Shown here: positions 1 through 9,168 of the stretch, one piece after another
How positions within the stretch are numbered: position 1 is the stretch's first letter
Layout of the letters: each line of letters begins with the position of its first letter
DNA from: Chromobacterium sp. ATCC 53434
GTDB lineage: Bacteria; Pseudomonadota; Gammaproteobacteria; Burkholderiales; Chromobacteriaceae
Assembly (NCBI RefSeq): GCF_002848345.1
Contig: NZ_CP025429.1
Location: 4,836,001-4,900,000, forward strand
Length of the DNA stretch: 64,000 bases
Direction: 5' to 3'
Notes under the pieces: generated by a model
Told to the model about the DNA's origin: nothing
What the model saw: the letters and a program-made list of their open reading frames with translations, nothing else
Databases searched by the model: none
Position numbers and translations under genes: made by a program

Positions 1-598
1 GATCCCGCTGCATCGCGCGCTGGCCGCCCAGACTGGAGCCGAGGCCGTTGGCGCCGTCGTTGATCGTCGTGATGCCGGGAAAGGTCGCCAGCGCGGCGCG
101 GCAGCCGGCGATGCGTTCGCTGACCGAGGTGACCGGCGGTCCGCCCTGGATCAGCAGGCGGCCCTGGCCATGCAGGCGTTGCGCCAGATAGCGGCAGACG
201 ATCTCGCCGGCCTGACGGTTGTCCGATTTCACCGTGCCGTCGACATGGGGTGCATCGACGTCGACCGCCACCACGGTGATGCCGGCGGCGCGGGCGGCGC
301 GGACCTGCGGCGCGATGGCGTGGCTGTCCACCGCCCCCAGCAGGATCAGGTCCACCTTCTGCGCGATCAATTCGCGCATCTGCCGCTGCTGCTGCGCCAG
401 CGTGAAATTGGCCGACAGCGAGGTGACGCGCACCGCGGGATTGAGACTGTGGGCGGCTTGCACCGCGCCGCGCGCCAGCGCCTGGTAGAACGGGTTGTCC
501 AGCGCGCCGACGGTGATGCCGATCCGCGCCGGTTCGGCCGCCTGGCACAGGCCGGCCAACAAATACAGGCAGGAAAACGGGACGAGGACGACGCGCAT
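1..598 (-). CDS. Sugar-type periplasmic binding protein, partial (C-terminus off left edge)
   Basis: Reading the minus strand from an ATG at 596-598 gives a protein that begins with a short hydrophobic signal peptide ending near LCQA, then ARIGITVGALDNPFYQAL, the usual opening of class I (LacI/RbsB-like) periplasmic binding proteins. The frame stays open to base 1, so only about 199 residues are seen. Later segments such as LIAQKVDLILLGAVDS and AGITVVAVDVDAP fit the first lobe and hinge of the fold. The family captures sugars or similar ligands for an ABC importer or a sensor kinase. Its partner genes, if any, lie to the left, outside the window. Ligand cannot be inferred. Confidence 0.85.
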   Translation of the reverse strand, partial: MRVVLVPFSCLYLLAGLCQAAEPARIGITVGALDNPFYQALARGAVQAAHSLNPAVRVTSLSANFTLAQQQRQMRELIAQKVDLILLGAVDSHAIAPQVRAARAAGITVVAVDVDAPHVDGTVKSDNRQAGEIVCRYLAQRLHGQGRLLIQGGPPVTSVSERIAGCRAALATFPGITTINDGANGLGSSLGGQRAMQRD

Positions 599-632
599 GG
601 CGGGAGCCGGCGAGGGTGGCGACGCTTCCAGT

Positions 633-1220
633 CTAGACCATCGCGCCTCCCGGCTGCGATTCACGGTGGCGCTGGGCGCGCCAGGCCAGCTGGCGCAGCA
701 GCGGCCAGCCTTCCTCCCATTGCTGGTGGCCGGAGTCGACATTGATGTGGCCGGCGTGTTGCAGCCAGGTGATCGGCGCCTGCCAGTAACCGGCCAGCCG
801 CGCGGCGCGCGCGGTCTTGCAGAACGGATCGTTGCTGCTGGCGACGATCTTGGCCGGAAACGGCAGCGGTTTGCGCGGCACCGGCGCGAAATCCAGCAGC
901 GCCGCCGGCGCGAAGGCGCGCTCGACATCGGCCGGCGCCACCAGCAAGGCGCCGGCGATGCGGTCAGGCTGGCGATCGGCGTAATGGGCGACGGCGATGC
1001 AGCCCAGGCTGTGGGCGATCACCAGGACCGGTTTGGCGCAGCGCGACAGCGCCGCATCCAGGCCGTCCAGCCAGTCGTCCAGCTGAGGCAGTTCCCAGTC
1101 GGCGTTGTCTACCCGGCGCGCGGCCAGCCTGCGCTGCCAGTGGCTCTGCCAATGGTGCGGGCCGGAGTTGTGCCAGCCGGGCTGGATGATCAGGTCGAAC
1201 GGTTGCAGCGTGGCGAACAT
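633..1220 (-). CDS. RBBP9/YdeN-family serine alpha/beta hydrolase
   Basis: The 195-residue product fits the short RBBP9/YdeN hydrolases. It has an early PGWHNSGPHHWQ motif (residues about 14-25), which is the oxyanion and substrate loop of this family. A nucleophile elbow AHSLGC follows near residue 70, and HAGHIN near residue 155 supplies the catalytic histidine. No signal peptide or membrane segment is seen, so it should be cytoplasmic. The gene ends 35 bases from the start of the binding-protein gene and may share its transcript. Family members are esterase-like but physiological substrates are mostly unknown. Confidence 0.85.
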   Translation of the reverse strand: MFATLQPFDLIIQPGWHNSGPHHWQSHWQRRLAARRVDNADWELPQLDDWLDGLDAALSRCAKPVLVIAHSLGCIAVAHYADRQPDRIAGALLVAPADVERAFAPAALLDFAPVPRKPLPFPAKIVASSNDPFCKTARAARLAGYWQAPITWLQHAGHINVDSGHQQWEEGWPLLRQLAWRAQRHRESQPGGAMV

Positions 1221-1328
1221 GGCGGGTTCCCGCGGATACGATGCCCTGACTGTAGCGCGCGCTGAATAGCGTTAAAAATAATATGGAATTGTTTTGTTAT
1301 TCTTGCGAAGTATAAATGGCGGCGGCGC

Positions 1329-1826
1329 TCAGTCCGCGCCCTGCTCGCGCCAGTTCAGCCACAGTCTGAGATCGAATTCCAGCTGGTGGTAGTCCGGCTG
1401 CATGTGGAGGCACAACTGGTAGAAAGCCTTGTCGTGCTCGCGCTCGCGCAAATGGGCCAGCTCGTGCACCGCGATCATCTGCAAGAAAGGCTGCGGCAGT
1501 TCGCGGAACAGCGAGGCGATGCGGATTTCGCTCTTGCTTTTCAGCCGGCCGCCCTGGACCCGCGAAATGGTGGTGTTGGTGCCCAGCGTGCCCTTCAACG
1601 GGTGTTGGCGGCTGTCGTACAGCACTTTGGCCGGCAGCGGCGCGTTTTTCAGATGGCGTTGCTTCAGGGCGGCGACGAACTGGTACAGCGCCTTGTCGGT
1701 CTGCACGTCGTGGCCGTCCGGGTATTTGCCTTGCAGCCAGTGGCCGAGTTCGCCGGCATCGGACAGCGCCTGGGCCTCTTGGACCAGCGACGGCGGATAC
1801 TGCAGCAGATATTTGAGAGCGGGCAT
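1329..1826 (-). CDS. YgjP-like zinc metallopeptidase (M48-related)
   Basis: The protein carries the zinc motif HELAHLREREHDKAF (about residues 120-134), where the HExxH histidines bind metal and a downstream histidine in the EHDKAFY stretch completes the site, as in YgjP-like/WLM metallopeptidases. The ATG at 1824-1826 (MPALKYLLQ) is preferred over an upstream in-frame start, which would add 21 low-complexity arginine-rich residues. The resulting 165-residue length is near the compact family size. There is no signal peptide. Substrate is unknown. Confidence 0.8.
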   Translation of the reverse strand: MPALKYLLQYPPSLVQEAQALSDAGELGHWLQGKYPDGHDVQTDKALYQFVAALKQRHLKNAPLPAKVLYDSRQHPLKGTLGTNTTISRVQGGRLKSKSEIRIASLFRELPQPFLQMIAVHELAHLREREHDKAFYQLCLHMQPDYHQLEFDLRLWLNWREQGAD

Positions 1827-2009
1827 GGCGTCATTGTAAGGGCGGCGGCGGCGGCCGGTGTTGCCGCCGCGCAAGCCGGCCGGTTTCACGTGGAACCTTG
1901 TCGGCGAGCGGAGTCTTTGCTGGATCTTGATGCCGGCGCAGGGAATCTTTAGCGGAAATTTAGCCGCGTCGGCCTAGCATGGGGACATGCCAAACATGTC
2001 GAGCGGAAA

Positions 2010-2228
2010 ATGACCGTTCCCATCCGCACTTCGCTGCGCCGCAGTTGCCGCGAGGCCTCGGGCCTCGCCATCCTCAGCCGTTTGCCGGCGCCGCGCGCCA
2101 GCCACGCCGTCCGCCGCCGGCGACTGCCGCTGGCGCGGCCGTCTCCGCCGCCGTCAAGCGCGTGGCGGCGGCTGGCGGACTGGCTGGCACGTCACTTCAG
2201 CCGCAGCGGCGCGATCAGGATGTTCTGA
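2010..2228 (+). CDS. Doubtful small arginine-rich ORF in the gap between the peptidase and yaeQ
   Basis: The 365-base gap at 1827-2191 holds no clear gene. One plus-strand ORF of 72 residues starts at an ATG at 2010 and runs 37 bases into the 3' end of yaeQ. It is very rich in Arg, Ser and Pro. Its end, WRRLADWLARHFSRSG, loosely recalls the arginine-rich helix of DUF1127 proteins. There is no good ribosome binding site. It may be chance coding in GC-rich DNA. Confidence 0.2.
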   Translation: MTVPIRTSLRRSCREASGLAILSRLPAPRASHAVRRRRLPLARPSPPPSSAWRRLADWLARHFSRSGAIRMF

Positions 2229-2728
2229 GCGTCGTCGGCCAGCCACAGCTGGCCATCCTGTATCGTCGCGGTCAGCTGCATGCTGCGCTGGACGATGGCG
2301 GCCAGCGTCTGCAGCGCCTCGAAATCGATGCGATATACTTCCAGCTTGTCCAGGCGGGCGAGCTTGCCTTCGTTCTGGCTCCACCAGACTTCGCTGGCGC
2401 GGCCGCCGTAGCTGTACAGCACCGCGCGTTCGGAGCGGGAGCAGGCCTTCTTCAGCCGCTTTTCGTCCGGCTCGCCCAGGTCCACCCACAGCTCGATCTC
2501 GTCGGCGTAATTCTTCTGCCACAGTTCCGGCTCGTCGTCGGCGCTGAGGCCGCGGGTGAAGGCCAGCATTTCGCTGGCGTTGAGCGCGAAGGCGACGATG
2601 CGCAGCATCATCCGTTCCAGCGTTTCCGACGGGTGCTGGGCCAGCGTCAGCGCGTGGGTGGCGTAATAACCGCGATCCAGGTCGGACAGGGTCAGCGTGG
2701 CTTTGTAAATGGTGGCGTTCAGGGCCAT
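2192..2728 (-). CDS. yaeQ: YaeQ family protein
   Basis: The 178-residue product opens with MALNATIYKATLTLSDLDRG and continues with conserved YaeQ segments, including HPSETLERMMLR, DEPELWQKNY, WVDLGEPDEKRLKKAC and the C-terminal DGQLWLAD. Length matches the family (about 180 residues). YaeQ has a nuclease-like (PD-(D/E)XK) fold. Its role is not settled, though it was first noted as a multicopy suppressor of rfaH loss. It is a cytoplasmic, single-gene unit here, with no co-transcribed partner visible. Confidence 0.93.
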   Translation of the reverse strand: MALNATIYKATLTLSDLDRGYYATHALTLAQHPSETLERMMLRIVAFALNASEMLAFTRGLSADDEPELWQKNYADEIELWVDLGEPDEKRLKKACSRSERAVLYSYGGRASEVWWSQNEGKLARLDKLEVYRIDFEALQTLAAIVQRSMQLTATIQDGQLWLADDAQNILIAPLRLK

Positions 2729-2805
2729 GGCGGTCTTCGCTAATCGGGTTGCGCCCGGCGCGGGGCGCGGCGCGGGCGAGCCCGGATTCTAACCGCAGCG
2801 GCGGT

Positions 2806-3489
2806 TCAGGGCGAGGGCTGGCTGCTGCATTCCAGCGATTCGCCGCGCCAGTTGACGCTGGCGTCGCGGCCCTTGATCCAGAATTCGACGCCCTGGCCCT
2901 GGTAGCGGGCGCCGCTGCCGCTGATGCCCTGGTGGACGATCACCAGGGTGTTGCCGCGCTCCAGCTTGGCGGTGGCCGGATGGGTACGGTAAAAGGTGGC
3001 CAGGATGGTCGACGATGGCTGGCCGCGGCACAGATAGCGCAACGGCGTCAGCGACGACACCAGGTTCCACGCGGCCTGCAGTTGGGAGATGCGCAGGATG
3101 TAGGCGTCGCCGAGGCACATATGGGCGTCGTCGCCTTTCAGGCAGTCCTTCAGGCTTTTGACCCAACGCTTCTGTTCGGCGACCAGCTTGGCCTGGCCGC
3201 CGTTGCGCAGCTGTTCGGCCTGGCCCATCGCCTGGGCGTAGACCTTCTCCAGCCGGTTGTCGAGCCGGCTCAGGCTCTCGTCCTGGCAAACCATGCCCTC
3301 TATCGTGTTGGCCGGCTGATCGCAATTGAAGTCGGTGGCTGGCGGCGGCGCCGGCGTGGCCGCCGACTCGTCGGCCTGCGACGGCCGGCCGGGTCCGCCG
3401 GCGCTGTGGCCATGATCGGCCTTGGCGGCGGTGGCCAGGGCTGGGAGCAACAGCAGCAAGCCTATCAGCCTGCGCGCGGCTACGGACAT
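2806..3489 (-). CDS. LprI-like plus MliC lysozyme-inhibitor fusion, secreted
   Basis: A signal peptide (LLLLLPALATAAKA) and a Pro/Ala linker are followed by an LprI/DUF1311 region (residues about 55-140) with CDQPANTIEGMVCQDESLSRLD and paired cysteines. A C-terminal MliC-type domain follows, with YLCRG, SGSGARY and EFWIKGRDASV. SGxxxY and the KG..A motif are the lysozyme-contact motifs of MliC/PliC inhibitors of C-type lysozyme. The ATG at 3487-3489 is chosen because AAGGA lies 6 bases upstream; the longer reading would need a TTG start. No lipobox is seen, so it is probably periplasmic. It likely protects peptidoglycan from host lysozyme. Confidence 0.82.
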   Translation of the reverse strand: MSVAARRLIGLLLLLPALATAAKADHGHSAGGPGRPSQADESAATPAPPPATDFNCDQPANTIEGMVCQDESLSRLDNRLEKVYAQAMGQAEQLRNGGQAKLVAEQKRWVKSLKDCLKGDDAHMCLGDAYILRISQLQAAWNLVSSLTPLRYLCRGQPSSTILATFYRTHPATAKLERGNTLVIVHQGISGSGARYQGQGVEFWIKGRDASVNWRGESLECSSQPSP

Positions 3490-3709
3490 ATTCAATCCTT
3501 AAAAACGACTATCGTGTAAGCAGGCGGCCGGAGCCGCCCGGCCGGCGTCGACGGGGGCGGTGAGTTCCCATCCCCGGCGATTGCCTGTAAACTGCGGCGC
3601 TTCGCGCGAGTGCCAGTCCCGCGCGCCGCTCTCATTCTCGAGTTCAACTTTTTTTCTCGTCAGCCTGGATTGGTCGCAGTTCTGCGATGGGCCGTCGCAG
3701 GAGCATATT

Positions 3710-5155
3710 ATGTCCGATCTTACCTTCGCCGACCTAGGCTTGGCCGACCCTTTGCTGCGCGCGGTGGCCGATACCGGTTATACCACGCCGACCCCAATTC
3801 AGGCGCAGGCGATTCCGCAGGTGCTGCAAGGCGGCGACCTGCTGGCCGCGGCCCAGACCGGCACCGGCAAGACCGCCGGTTTCACGCTGCCGCTGCTGCA
3901 ACTGTTGATGCGCGCGCCCAGCCGCCAGCCGGGCCGTCCGCGCGCGCTGGTACTGACGCCGACCCGCGAATTGGCGGCCCAGGTGGAAGAGTCGGTACGT
4001 ACTTATAGCAAATACCTGCCGCTGAAGTCGCTGGTGATGTTCGGCGGCGTCAACATCAATCCGCAGATCAAGGCGCTGCGCGCGCCGGTGGACATCCTGG
4101 TGGCGACGCCGGGCCGTCTGCTCGACCACGTCGGCCAGAAGACGGTGGATCTGTCCAGCGTCGAAATCCTGGTGCTGGACGAAGCCGACCGCATGCTGGA
4201 CATGGGCTTCATCCACGACATCAAGAAGGTGTTGGCCAAGCTGCCGGCCAAGCGGCAGAACCTGTTGTTCTCGGCCACCTTCTCCGACGAGATCAAGACG
4301 CTGGCCGACAAGCTGCTGGACAATCCCAAGCTGGTGGAAGTGGCGCGACGCAACACCACCAACGAGCTGGTGAGCCAGAAAGTGCACCTGGTCGACCGCG
4401 ACAGGAAGACCGATCTGCTGATCCACCTGATCCGCGAAAACAACTGGTTCCAGGTGCTGGTGTTCACCCGCACCAAGCACGGCGCCAACCGCCTGGCGGA
4501 GAAGCTGGACAAGATCGGCATCCCGGCCGCGGCCATCCACGGCAACAAGAGCCAGAACGCGCGGACCCGCGCTTTGGCCGACTTCAAGAGCGGCGAATTG
4601 CAGGTGCTGGTCGCCACCGACATCGCCGCGCGCGGCCTGGACATCGACCAGCTGCCGCACGTGGTCAATTTCGAATTGCCGAACGTGTCGGAAGACTACG
4701 TGCACCGCATCGGCCGCACCGGCCGCGCCGGCAGCCCGGGCGAGGCGCTGTCGCTGGTCTGCGTCGACGAATTCAGCTTCCTGCGCGACATCGAGAAACT
4801 GATCAAGATGTCGATCGAGCGCTTCACCGTGCCGGGTTTCGAGGCCGACCTCAACGTCAAGCCGGAACCGATCCCGATGGGCGGCGGCGCGCGCGGCCGC
4901 GGTCAGGGTCAGGGCCAGGGTCGTAGCCAGGGCCAGGGTCGCGGCCAGGGGCAGGGCCAGTCGCGCAACGCGCCGGCCAAGCCGCGCCATCAGACTGAAA
5001 GCAAGCCGGCCGGTCAAGGCCATCGCGGCGGTCCGCGCCAAGGGCAGGGCCAGGGTCAAGGCCAGTCGTCCGGCCAGGGCCGCCAGGACGGCAACCGTTC
5101 GGCCAAGCCGGCCGCGCCGCGCGCCGCGCTGTTCAACCCGCCGAAGAGCCGTTGA
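3710..5155 (+). CDS. rhlE: ATP-dependent RNA helicase RhlE (DEAD-box)
   Basis: The 481-residue protein has the full DEAD-box set: Q motif ([14 protein letters not shown]), motif [20 protein letters not shown], motif II DEAD, motif III SAT, then [11 protein letters not shown] and [10 protein letters not shown] in the second RecA domain. The last 90 residues are a Gly-Gln-Arg tail (repeats of GQGQGQ), an RNA-binding extension common in betaproteobacterial RhlE. The start is the ATG after AGGAG at 3699-3703; the frame stays open upstream but without family similarity. RhlE remodels rRNA precursors and structured RNA, often in the cold. It is monocistronic. Confidence 0.95.
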   Translation: MSDLTFADLGLADPLLRAVADTGYTTPTPIQAQAIPQVLQGGDLLAAAQTGTGKTAGFTLPLLQLLMRAPSRQPGRPRALVLTPTRELAAQVEESVRTYSKYLPLKSLVMFGGVNINPQIKALRAPVDILVATPGRLLDHVGQKTVDLSSVEILVLDEADRMLDMGFIHDIKKVLAKLPAKRQNLLFSATFSDEIKTLADKLLDNPKLVEVARRNTTNELVSQKVHLVDRDRKTDLLIHLIRENNWFQVLVFTRTKHGANRLAEKLDKIGIPAAAIHGNKSQNARTRALADFKSGELQVLVATDIAARGLDIDQLPHVVNFELPNVSEDYVHRIGRTGRAGSPGEALSLVCVDEFSFLRDIEKLIKMSIERFTVPGFEADLNVKPEPIPMGGGARGRGQGQGQGRSQGQGRGQGQGQSRNAPAKPRHQTESKPAGQGHRGGPRQGQGQGQGQSSGQGRQDGNRSAKPAAPRAALFNPPKSR

Positions 5156-5162
5156 TGCGCCG

Positions 5163-5192
5163 CGGGGCCGGATGTGAATTGCACCGGCCCCG
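5163..5192 (+). terminator. GC-rich hairpin after rhlE, weak terminator candidate
   Basis: CGGGGCCGG at 5163-5171 pairs exactly with CCGGCCCCG at 5184-5192 across a 12-base loop, 8 bases after the rhlE stop. No T-run follows, so intrinsic termination is uncertain; it could instead protect the 3' end. Confidence 0.35.
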
Positions 5193-5296
5193 ATCACATT
5201 GAAGGACGCCGTTTTGCCGGTTATGCTCAGCACAAGACTGTCTGCAGCGCACAGAACAAAAGACGGCTTGCTGACTTTGCGGGAAACGGGAAAACA

Positions 5297-6088
5297 ATGC
5301 GATACCACGGCTATCTGCTGGGTATCCTGAGCTGGGTCGCGCTGCTCGCGTCTCCGGTTGAGGCTGCCCCGCGCCTCAAGATCACGCTGTCGAATCAGGA
5401 ATGGCCGCCGTATATGGGCCAGGATCTGCCGTACGACGGCATTTTGTCGCGGCTGGTGAAGGAAGCCTTCGCCCGCGGCGGCGTCGACGTCACCTATCGC
5501 TATTATCCGAACAACCGCACGCTGCAATCGGCCCGCAACGGGCAGGTGGACGGCAGTTTCGGCTGGGCGCCGACGCCGGAGCGCAAGCGCGACCTGCTGT
5601 ACACGCAGCCGGTGCTGTCGGCGCGGATGGTGTTTTTCCAGCGCAAGGACCGCAAGCTGGAATGGAGCCGCTGGGCGGACCTGAAGGGCGCCCGCGTCGG
5701 CATCACCGTCGGCAATTTCTATTCCGACGAGTTCGACACCGAGGCCCACAGCGGCCTGATGGCGGTGGACAGCGCGCCGGACGACCTGATCAATCTGCGC
5801 AAGCTGCTGGCCGGCCGCATCGACCTGTTCCCGATTGACCAGGAAGTCGGCAAATACCTGATCGCCCACCATTTCAGCCCGGCCGTAGGCAGCCAGCTGG
5901 AGGCGCAGACCCGCTCGTTCTGGTCGGCGCCGCTGCATGTGGTGATCTGGCGCAAGCATGCGCGCGGCCCGGAACTGGTGGAGCGCTTCAACCGCGGCCT
6001 GAAGGTCTTGCAGGACAGCGGCGACTTCGACCGCTTGCTGCAGGAAACGCGCGAGGCCTGTCTCGCGCCCCGCAGCGTCTCGCCGTAG
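5297..6088 (+). CDS. Family 3 extracellular solute-binding protein (amino-acid type)
   Basis: The 263-residue product begins with a signal peptide (LGILSWVALLASPVEA) and then KITLSNQEWPPYMG, the typical start of family 3 (SBP_bac_3) binding proteins. Later GSFGWAPTPERKRDLLYTQPVL and LKGARVGITVGNFYSDEF match the two-lobe fold. The ATG at 5297 directly precedes the signal peptide, so the long open extension upstream is ignored. No ABC permease or ATPase adjoins it. Many orphan proteins of this kind in betaproteobacteria have no transporter partner. Ligand is unknown. Confidence 0.85.
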   Translation: MRYHGYLLGILSWVALLASPVEAAPRLKITLSNQEWPPYMGQDLPYDGILSRLVKEAFARGGVDVTYRYYPNNRTLQSARNGQVDGSFGWAPTPERKRDLLYTQPVLSARMVFFQRKDRKLEWSRWADLKGARVGITVGNFYSDEFDTEAHSGLMAVDSAPDDLINLRKLLAGRIDLFPIDQEVGKYLIAHHFSPAVGSQLEAQTRSFWSAPLHVVIWRKHARGPELVERFNRGLKVLQDSGDFDRLLQETREACLAPRSVSP

Positions 6089-6094
6089 CGGCCG

Positions 6095-6655
6095 CTAACC
6101 GGCCAGCGCCGACAGCGCCTCGTCCAGCATTCTTTGCGATAGCGCCGGGTCGCTGACCGCCCGAGACAGCGTCAGCGCGCCCACCATCAACGCCAGCGCC
6201 ACCGTCGGTCTCAAGCCCTTGCCGTCGCGGCGCCGGGCCTCTTCCAGCAGCGCCAGCAGCGGCAACAGGCCGTCGGAGAAGCGCTGCCGTACCGTCGGAC
6301 CCTGGCGCGCCAATTCGCCGGCCAGCGCCGCCGCCACGCAGCCGGAATCGGGAAAGTCGCGATGGCCGGGGCTGAGATAGTCGCTGGCCAGCGTGGCGAC
6401 GCAGGCGCCGTTGTCGGCCAGCGGCAGCTGTGTCCGCCAATGTCGGCGCATCTGCTCCAGCGCCTCGCCGCAAGCGGCGGCGACCAGCGCCTCCTTGCTG
6501 GGGAAATGGGCATAGAAACCGCCGTGGGTCAGGCCGAGATCGGCCATCAGATTGGCGATGCCGACATTGGCCAGCCCTTCGGCGCGAAAGCGCAGCGCGG
6601 CCATCGCGACGATGCGCCGGCGGGTCTGGGCCTTGTGCGAATCCGGATAGCGCAT
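6095..6655 (-). CDS. TetR-family transcriptional regulator
   Basis: A typical TetR helix-turn-helix occupies residues 1-60: HKAQTRRRIVAMAALRFRAEGLANVGIANLMADLGLTHGGFYAHFPSKEALV. The remaining ligand-binding domain contains FPDSGCVAAALAGELAR, seen in TetR regulators of the AcrR/NemR-like set. The start is the ATG at 6653-6655 (MRYPDSHKAQTR). The gene converges on the solute-binding gene with a 6-base gap. It diverges from the diguanylate cyclase, so it may regulate itself or that neighbour; no operator was assigned. Effector unknown. Confidence 0.88.
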   Translation of the reverse strand: MRYPDSHKAQTRRRIVAMAALRFRAEGLANVGIANLMADLGLTHGGFYAHFPSKEALVAAACGEALEQMRRHWRTQLPLADNGACVATLASDYLSPGHRDFPDSGCVAAALAGELARQGPTVRQRFSDGLLPLLALLEEARRRDGKGLRPTVALALMVGALTLSRAVSDPALSQRMLDEALSALAG

Positions 6656-6905
6656 GGCTTTCCTTTCGACGGTGTCCGCTTTATATGATTGCCGTAATCC
6701 TAACAATATCAAGTTGAATCAGCGACATGTATAACGGTCGTGGCCATGATTTTGCAGTGCGGTCGCCGGCGGCCTGCGCTGACTCTCTGGACATGCCGCG
6801 GCCGATGCCGCCGGCCGACGATGGATTTGTCCGGCCGCTGCGGCTAATCTGGAATGCATCACGAATCGCCGGCCGCGCTTGCCGGTCTTTGGAATGGGGC
6901 GAGAG

Positions 6906-8114
6906 ATGCCGTCTAGCACCGCTGCGTGGAGCAGCATCGGAGGATTCATCGGTCTGCAGGCCGGCGCGGCGCTGGTCTGCGCCGGCTGCGTGGCGGCTTT
7001 GCCGCCCGACTGGCTGCGGCCGGGCCTGCCTCTGCTCGGGCAGGCGGCGGCCTTGCTGGCCGGCGGGGCCTGGCTGGGCGGCCGTCGCCGCGAGGAGGCC
7101 CGCCTGCGGCGCGCCAACCGGGAACTGGCGGCGCGGATGGACGAACACAGCGGCCAGTTGGCCGAGAGCGAGGCCAGGCTGAGGCTGCTGGCCGATGCCG
7201 CGCCGTTTCCGCTGGCGATGAACCGTTTGGCCGGCGGCGAGCTGATCTATGCCAATGCCCGCGCCGAGCAGCTGTTCGCCACCCGGCTGCAGCCGGAGCG
7301 CGCGCTGCGGGTGCAGGACTTCTATGTCGATCCCGCCGAGCGCGAGGCGGTGTCGCAGTCGCTGCGCGCCGGCAAGCCGGTGCAGGACAGGGAGGTCAAG
7401 CTGAAAAGCGCGCAGGGGCGCGAGTTCTGGGCGCTGATCTCCTGCTCGGTGGTGAAGAACGAGCAGGTGTGGTACGTGATCAACGGCATCAACGACATCA
7501 GCGAGCGCAAGCGGCTGGAGCAGCGGCTGCACGACGCCAACGCCTCGCTGCGCCGCCATGTCGACGAGATCGAGCTGCTGCAGCAGGGCCTGCGCGAACA
7601 GGCGCTGCGCGATCCGCTGACCGGCCTGTTCAATCGCCGCCACCTGGACGAGATCCTGCCGCGGGTATTGGCGCACATGCTGGCGCTGCATCGCGGCGTG
7701 GCGGTGCTGATGGTGGACGCCGACCATTTCAAGCGCATCAACGACAGCTATGGCCACCGTTGCGGCGATGCCGTGCTGACGGCGCTGGGCGCCTATCTGA
7801 GCGACCACTTCCGCAGCGGCGACATCGTCTGCCGTTATGGCGGCGAGGAGTTTTTCGTCTTGCTGCCTGGCGCGTCGCTGGAGGCGGCGCACGCCAAGGC
7901 GGAGGGGCTGTGCCGGGCGGTGCGGACGATGCCTATCGACGCGCTGGGCCACTCCTTGTCGCTGACGCTGTCGATAGGGCTGGCGCTGAGCCCGCTGCAC
8001 GGCGAAGACGCCGAAACCGTGGTGCGCGCCGCCGACGAGGCCTTGTACCGCGCCAAGCGGCAGGGGCGGGACCGGGTCTGCGTCGCCGATCAGTTTCAGC
8101 CGCTGCAGTCCTGA
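6906..8114 (+). CDS. PAS-GGDEF diguanylate cyclase, membrane-anchored
   Basis: The order is two hydrophobic N-terminal segments (residues about 10-60), a PAS domain (about 80-200; ELIYANARAEQLF, WALISCSVVKNEQVWYVINGINDISERKRLEQ), a coiled coil, and a GGDEF domain (about 240-400). The active-site loop reads RYGGEEF, which is a competent signature. RSGD sits five residues before it and forms the inhibitory RxxD I-site. It should make c-di-GMP from two GTP with product feedback inhibition. The ATG at 6906 is preferred because GGGGCGAGAG lies just upstream. The PAS signal is unknown. Confidence 0.92.
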   Translation: MPSSTAAWSSIGGFIGLQAGAALVCAGCVAALPPDWLRPGLPLLGQAAALLAGGAWLGGRRREEARLRRANRELAARMDEHSGQLAESEARLRLLADAAPFPLAMNRLAGGELIYANARAEQLFATRLQPERALRVQDFYVDPAEREAVSQSLRAGKPVQDREVKLKSAQGREFWALISCSVVKNEQVWYVINGINDISERKRLEQRLHDANASLRRHVDEIELLQQGLREQALRDPLTGLFNRRHLDEILPRVLAHMLALHRGVAVLMVDADHFKRINDSYGHRCGDAVLTALGAYLSDHFRSGDIVCRYGGEEFFVLLPGASLEAAHAKAEGLCRAVRTMPIDALGHSLSLTLSIGLALSPLHGEDAETVVRAADEALYRAKRQGRDRVCVADQFQPLQS

Positions 8115-8118
8115 GCGC

Positions 8119-9078
8119 CTATGCGCGCTGCCGCAGGAACCAGGCTAGCGCCGCGAACAGCAGGGCGGCGATCAGCGTGTCCTCCACCCGTTCCAGCGCG
8201 CCGCGCGCCAGCTGATCCGGCGGCAGCAGCGACAGCACCAGCGCGGTGAGCAAGGCGACGAAGACGCGGAAGCTGTGCCGCATCGCGATCAGCACCGCCG
8301 TCTGCAGCAGCGCCAGCACCAGCACATGGACCAGCGGCGACGCGTCCAGCGCGCGCTGCGACCAGTACAGCGCGCCGCCCAGCAGCGCGCCGGCCAGCGT
8401 GCCTATCGTCCGTTCGCGGGCCAGCAGCAGCATTTGTTCCGGCGACGGGTCGGGGATGGCGACGGCGGCGATCGGCAGCCACCATGCGTGCGCGCCGCGC
8501 ATCCAGCCGCTGGCCAGCCAGGCCAGCACGCCCCACGGCAGCAGGTGCCAGGCGTAGCGGCGCGCGTCGGCGGCACAGGCCGCCGGCAGCACGCGGAACC
8601 AGTCCTTCAGCCCCAGTCTGGCCAGCGCGCCGCCGTAGCCGGCGCCCAGCAGCATCCAGGCCGCCTCCTGCCATGGCGGAATCGCCGCCGCCGGCGTCAT
8701 GTTTCCCAGCAGCAGCGCGAACAACCAGAATTGCACGCCCTTGTGCAGGCCGCGGCGCGCGCTCAGCGCCTGCAGCGCCAGAGCGGCCGCCAGCAGCGCC
8801 AGCATGAGAGCCGGGTGGCCGACGCACAGCCGGCCGGCCAGATAGAGTCCGGGGATGGCCAGCAGCGACAACGGCTGCAGCCGGCGCGCCAGCACCAGGC
8901 ACAGCGCGCTGTAGTTGGCCGCCAGCGCGAACAGGAAGACGCCGGCGCCGTGCCCGGCCAGCGTCAGCGCCGCCGCCGGCGCGAACAGCAGCGCGCTGAA
9001 CAGCGCCGCGCGCAGGATGCGCCGCCGCTGGTAGCGCACCCAGCCCAGGCTGTGCAGCGCGTATTTCTGGTACGGCAT
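8119..9078 (-). CDS. FUSC-like multi-pass inner-membrane protein
   Basis: The 319-residue protein has about eight hydrophobic segments in two blocks separated by a polar stretch near LKDWFRVLPAAC. The second block holds LARERTIGTLAGALLGGALY and ends PPDQLARGALERVEDTLIAALLF, resembling the R..GT..GA and R..DT..G pattern of FUSC/aromatic-acid exporter membrane domains. It lacks the large cytoplasmic domain of full FUSC proteins. It is convergent with the cyclase gene (4-base gap). It may export aromatic or other small acids; substrate unknown. Confidence 0.65.
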   Translation of the reverse strand: MPYQKYALHSLGWVRYQRRRILRAALFSALLFAPAAALTLAGHGAGVFLFALAANYSALCLVLARRLQPLSLLAIPGLYLAGRLCVGHPALMLALLAAALALQALSARRGLHKGVQFWLFALLLGNMTPAAAIPPWQEAAWMLLGAGYGGALARLGLKDWFRVLPAACAADARRYAWHLLPWGVLAWLASGWMRGAHAWWLPIAAVAIPDPSPEQMLLLARERTIGTLAGALLGGALYWSQRALDASPLVHVLVLALLQTAVLIAMRHSFRVFVALLTALVLSLLPPDQLARGALERVEDTLIAALLFAALAWFLRQRA

Positions 9079-9168
9079 GCCGTCCCCTTCGTCGATCGGT
9101 CGTCCTGCTGACTATGGCGTCGCCCGCCGTCGCAGGCAAGCCGTCGGCGCGCGTGCTACCATCCGGCC

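Noticed and set aside
3734..5959. Very long minus-strand open frame (741 codons) across rhlE and the next gene
   Set aside because: It is antisense to two clear genes, has low-complexity Arg/Ala/Gln sequence and resembles no family. It results from GC-rich codon bias.
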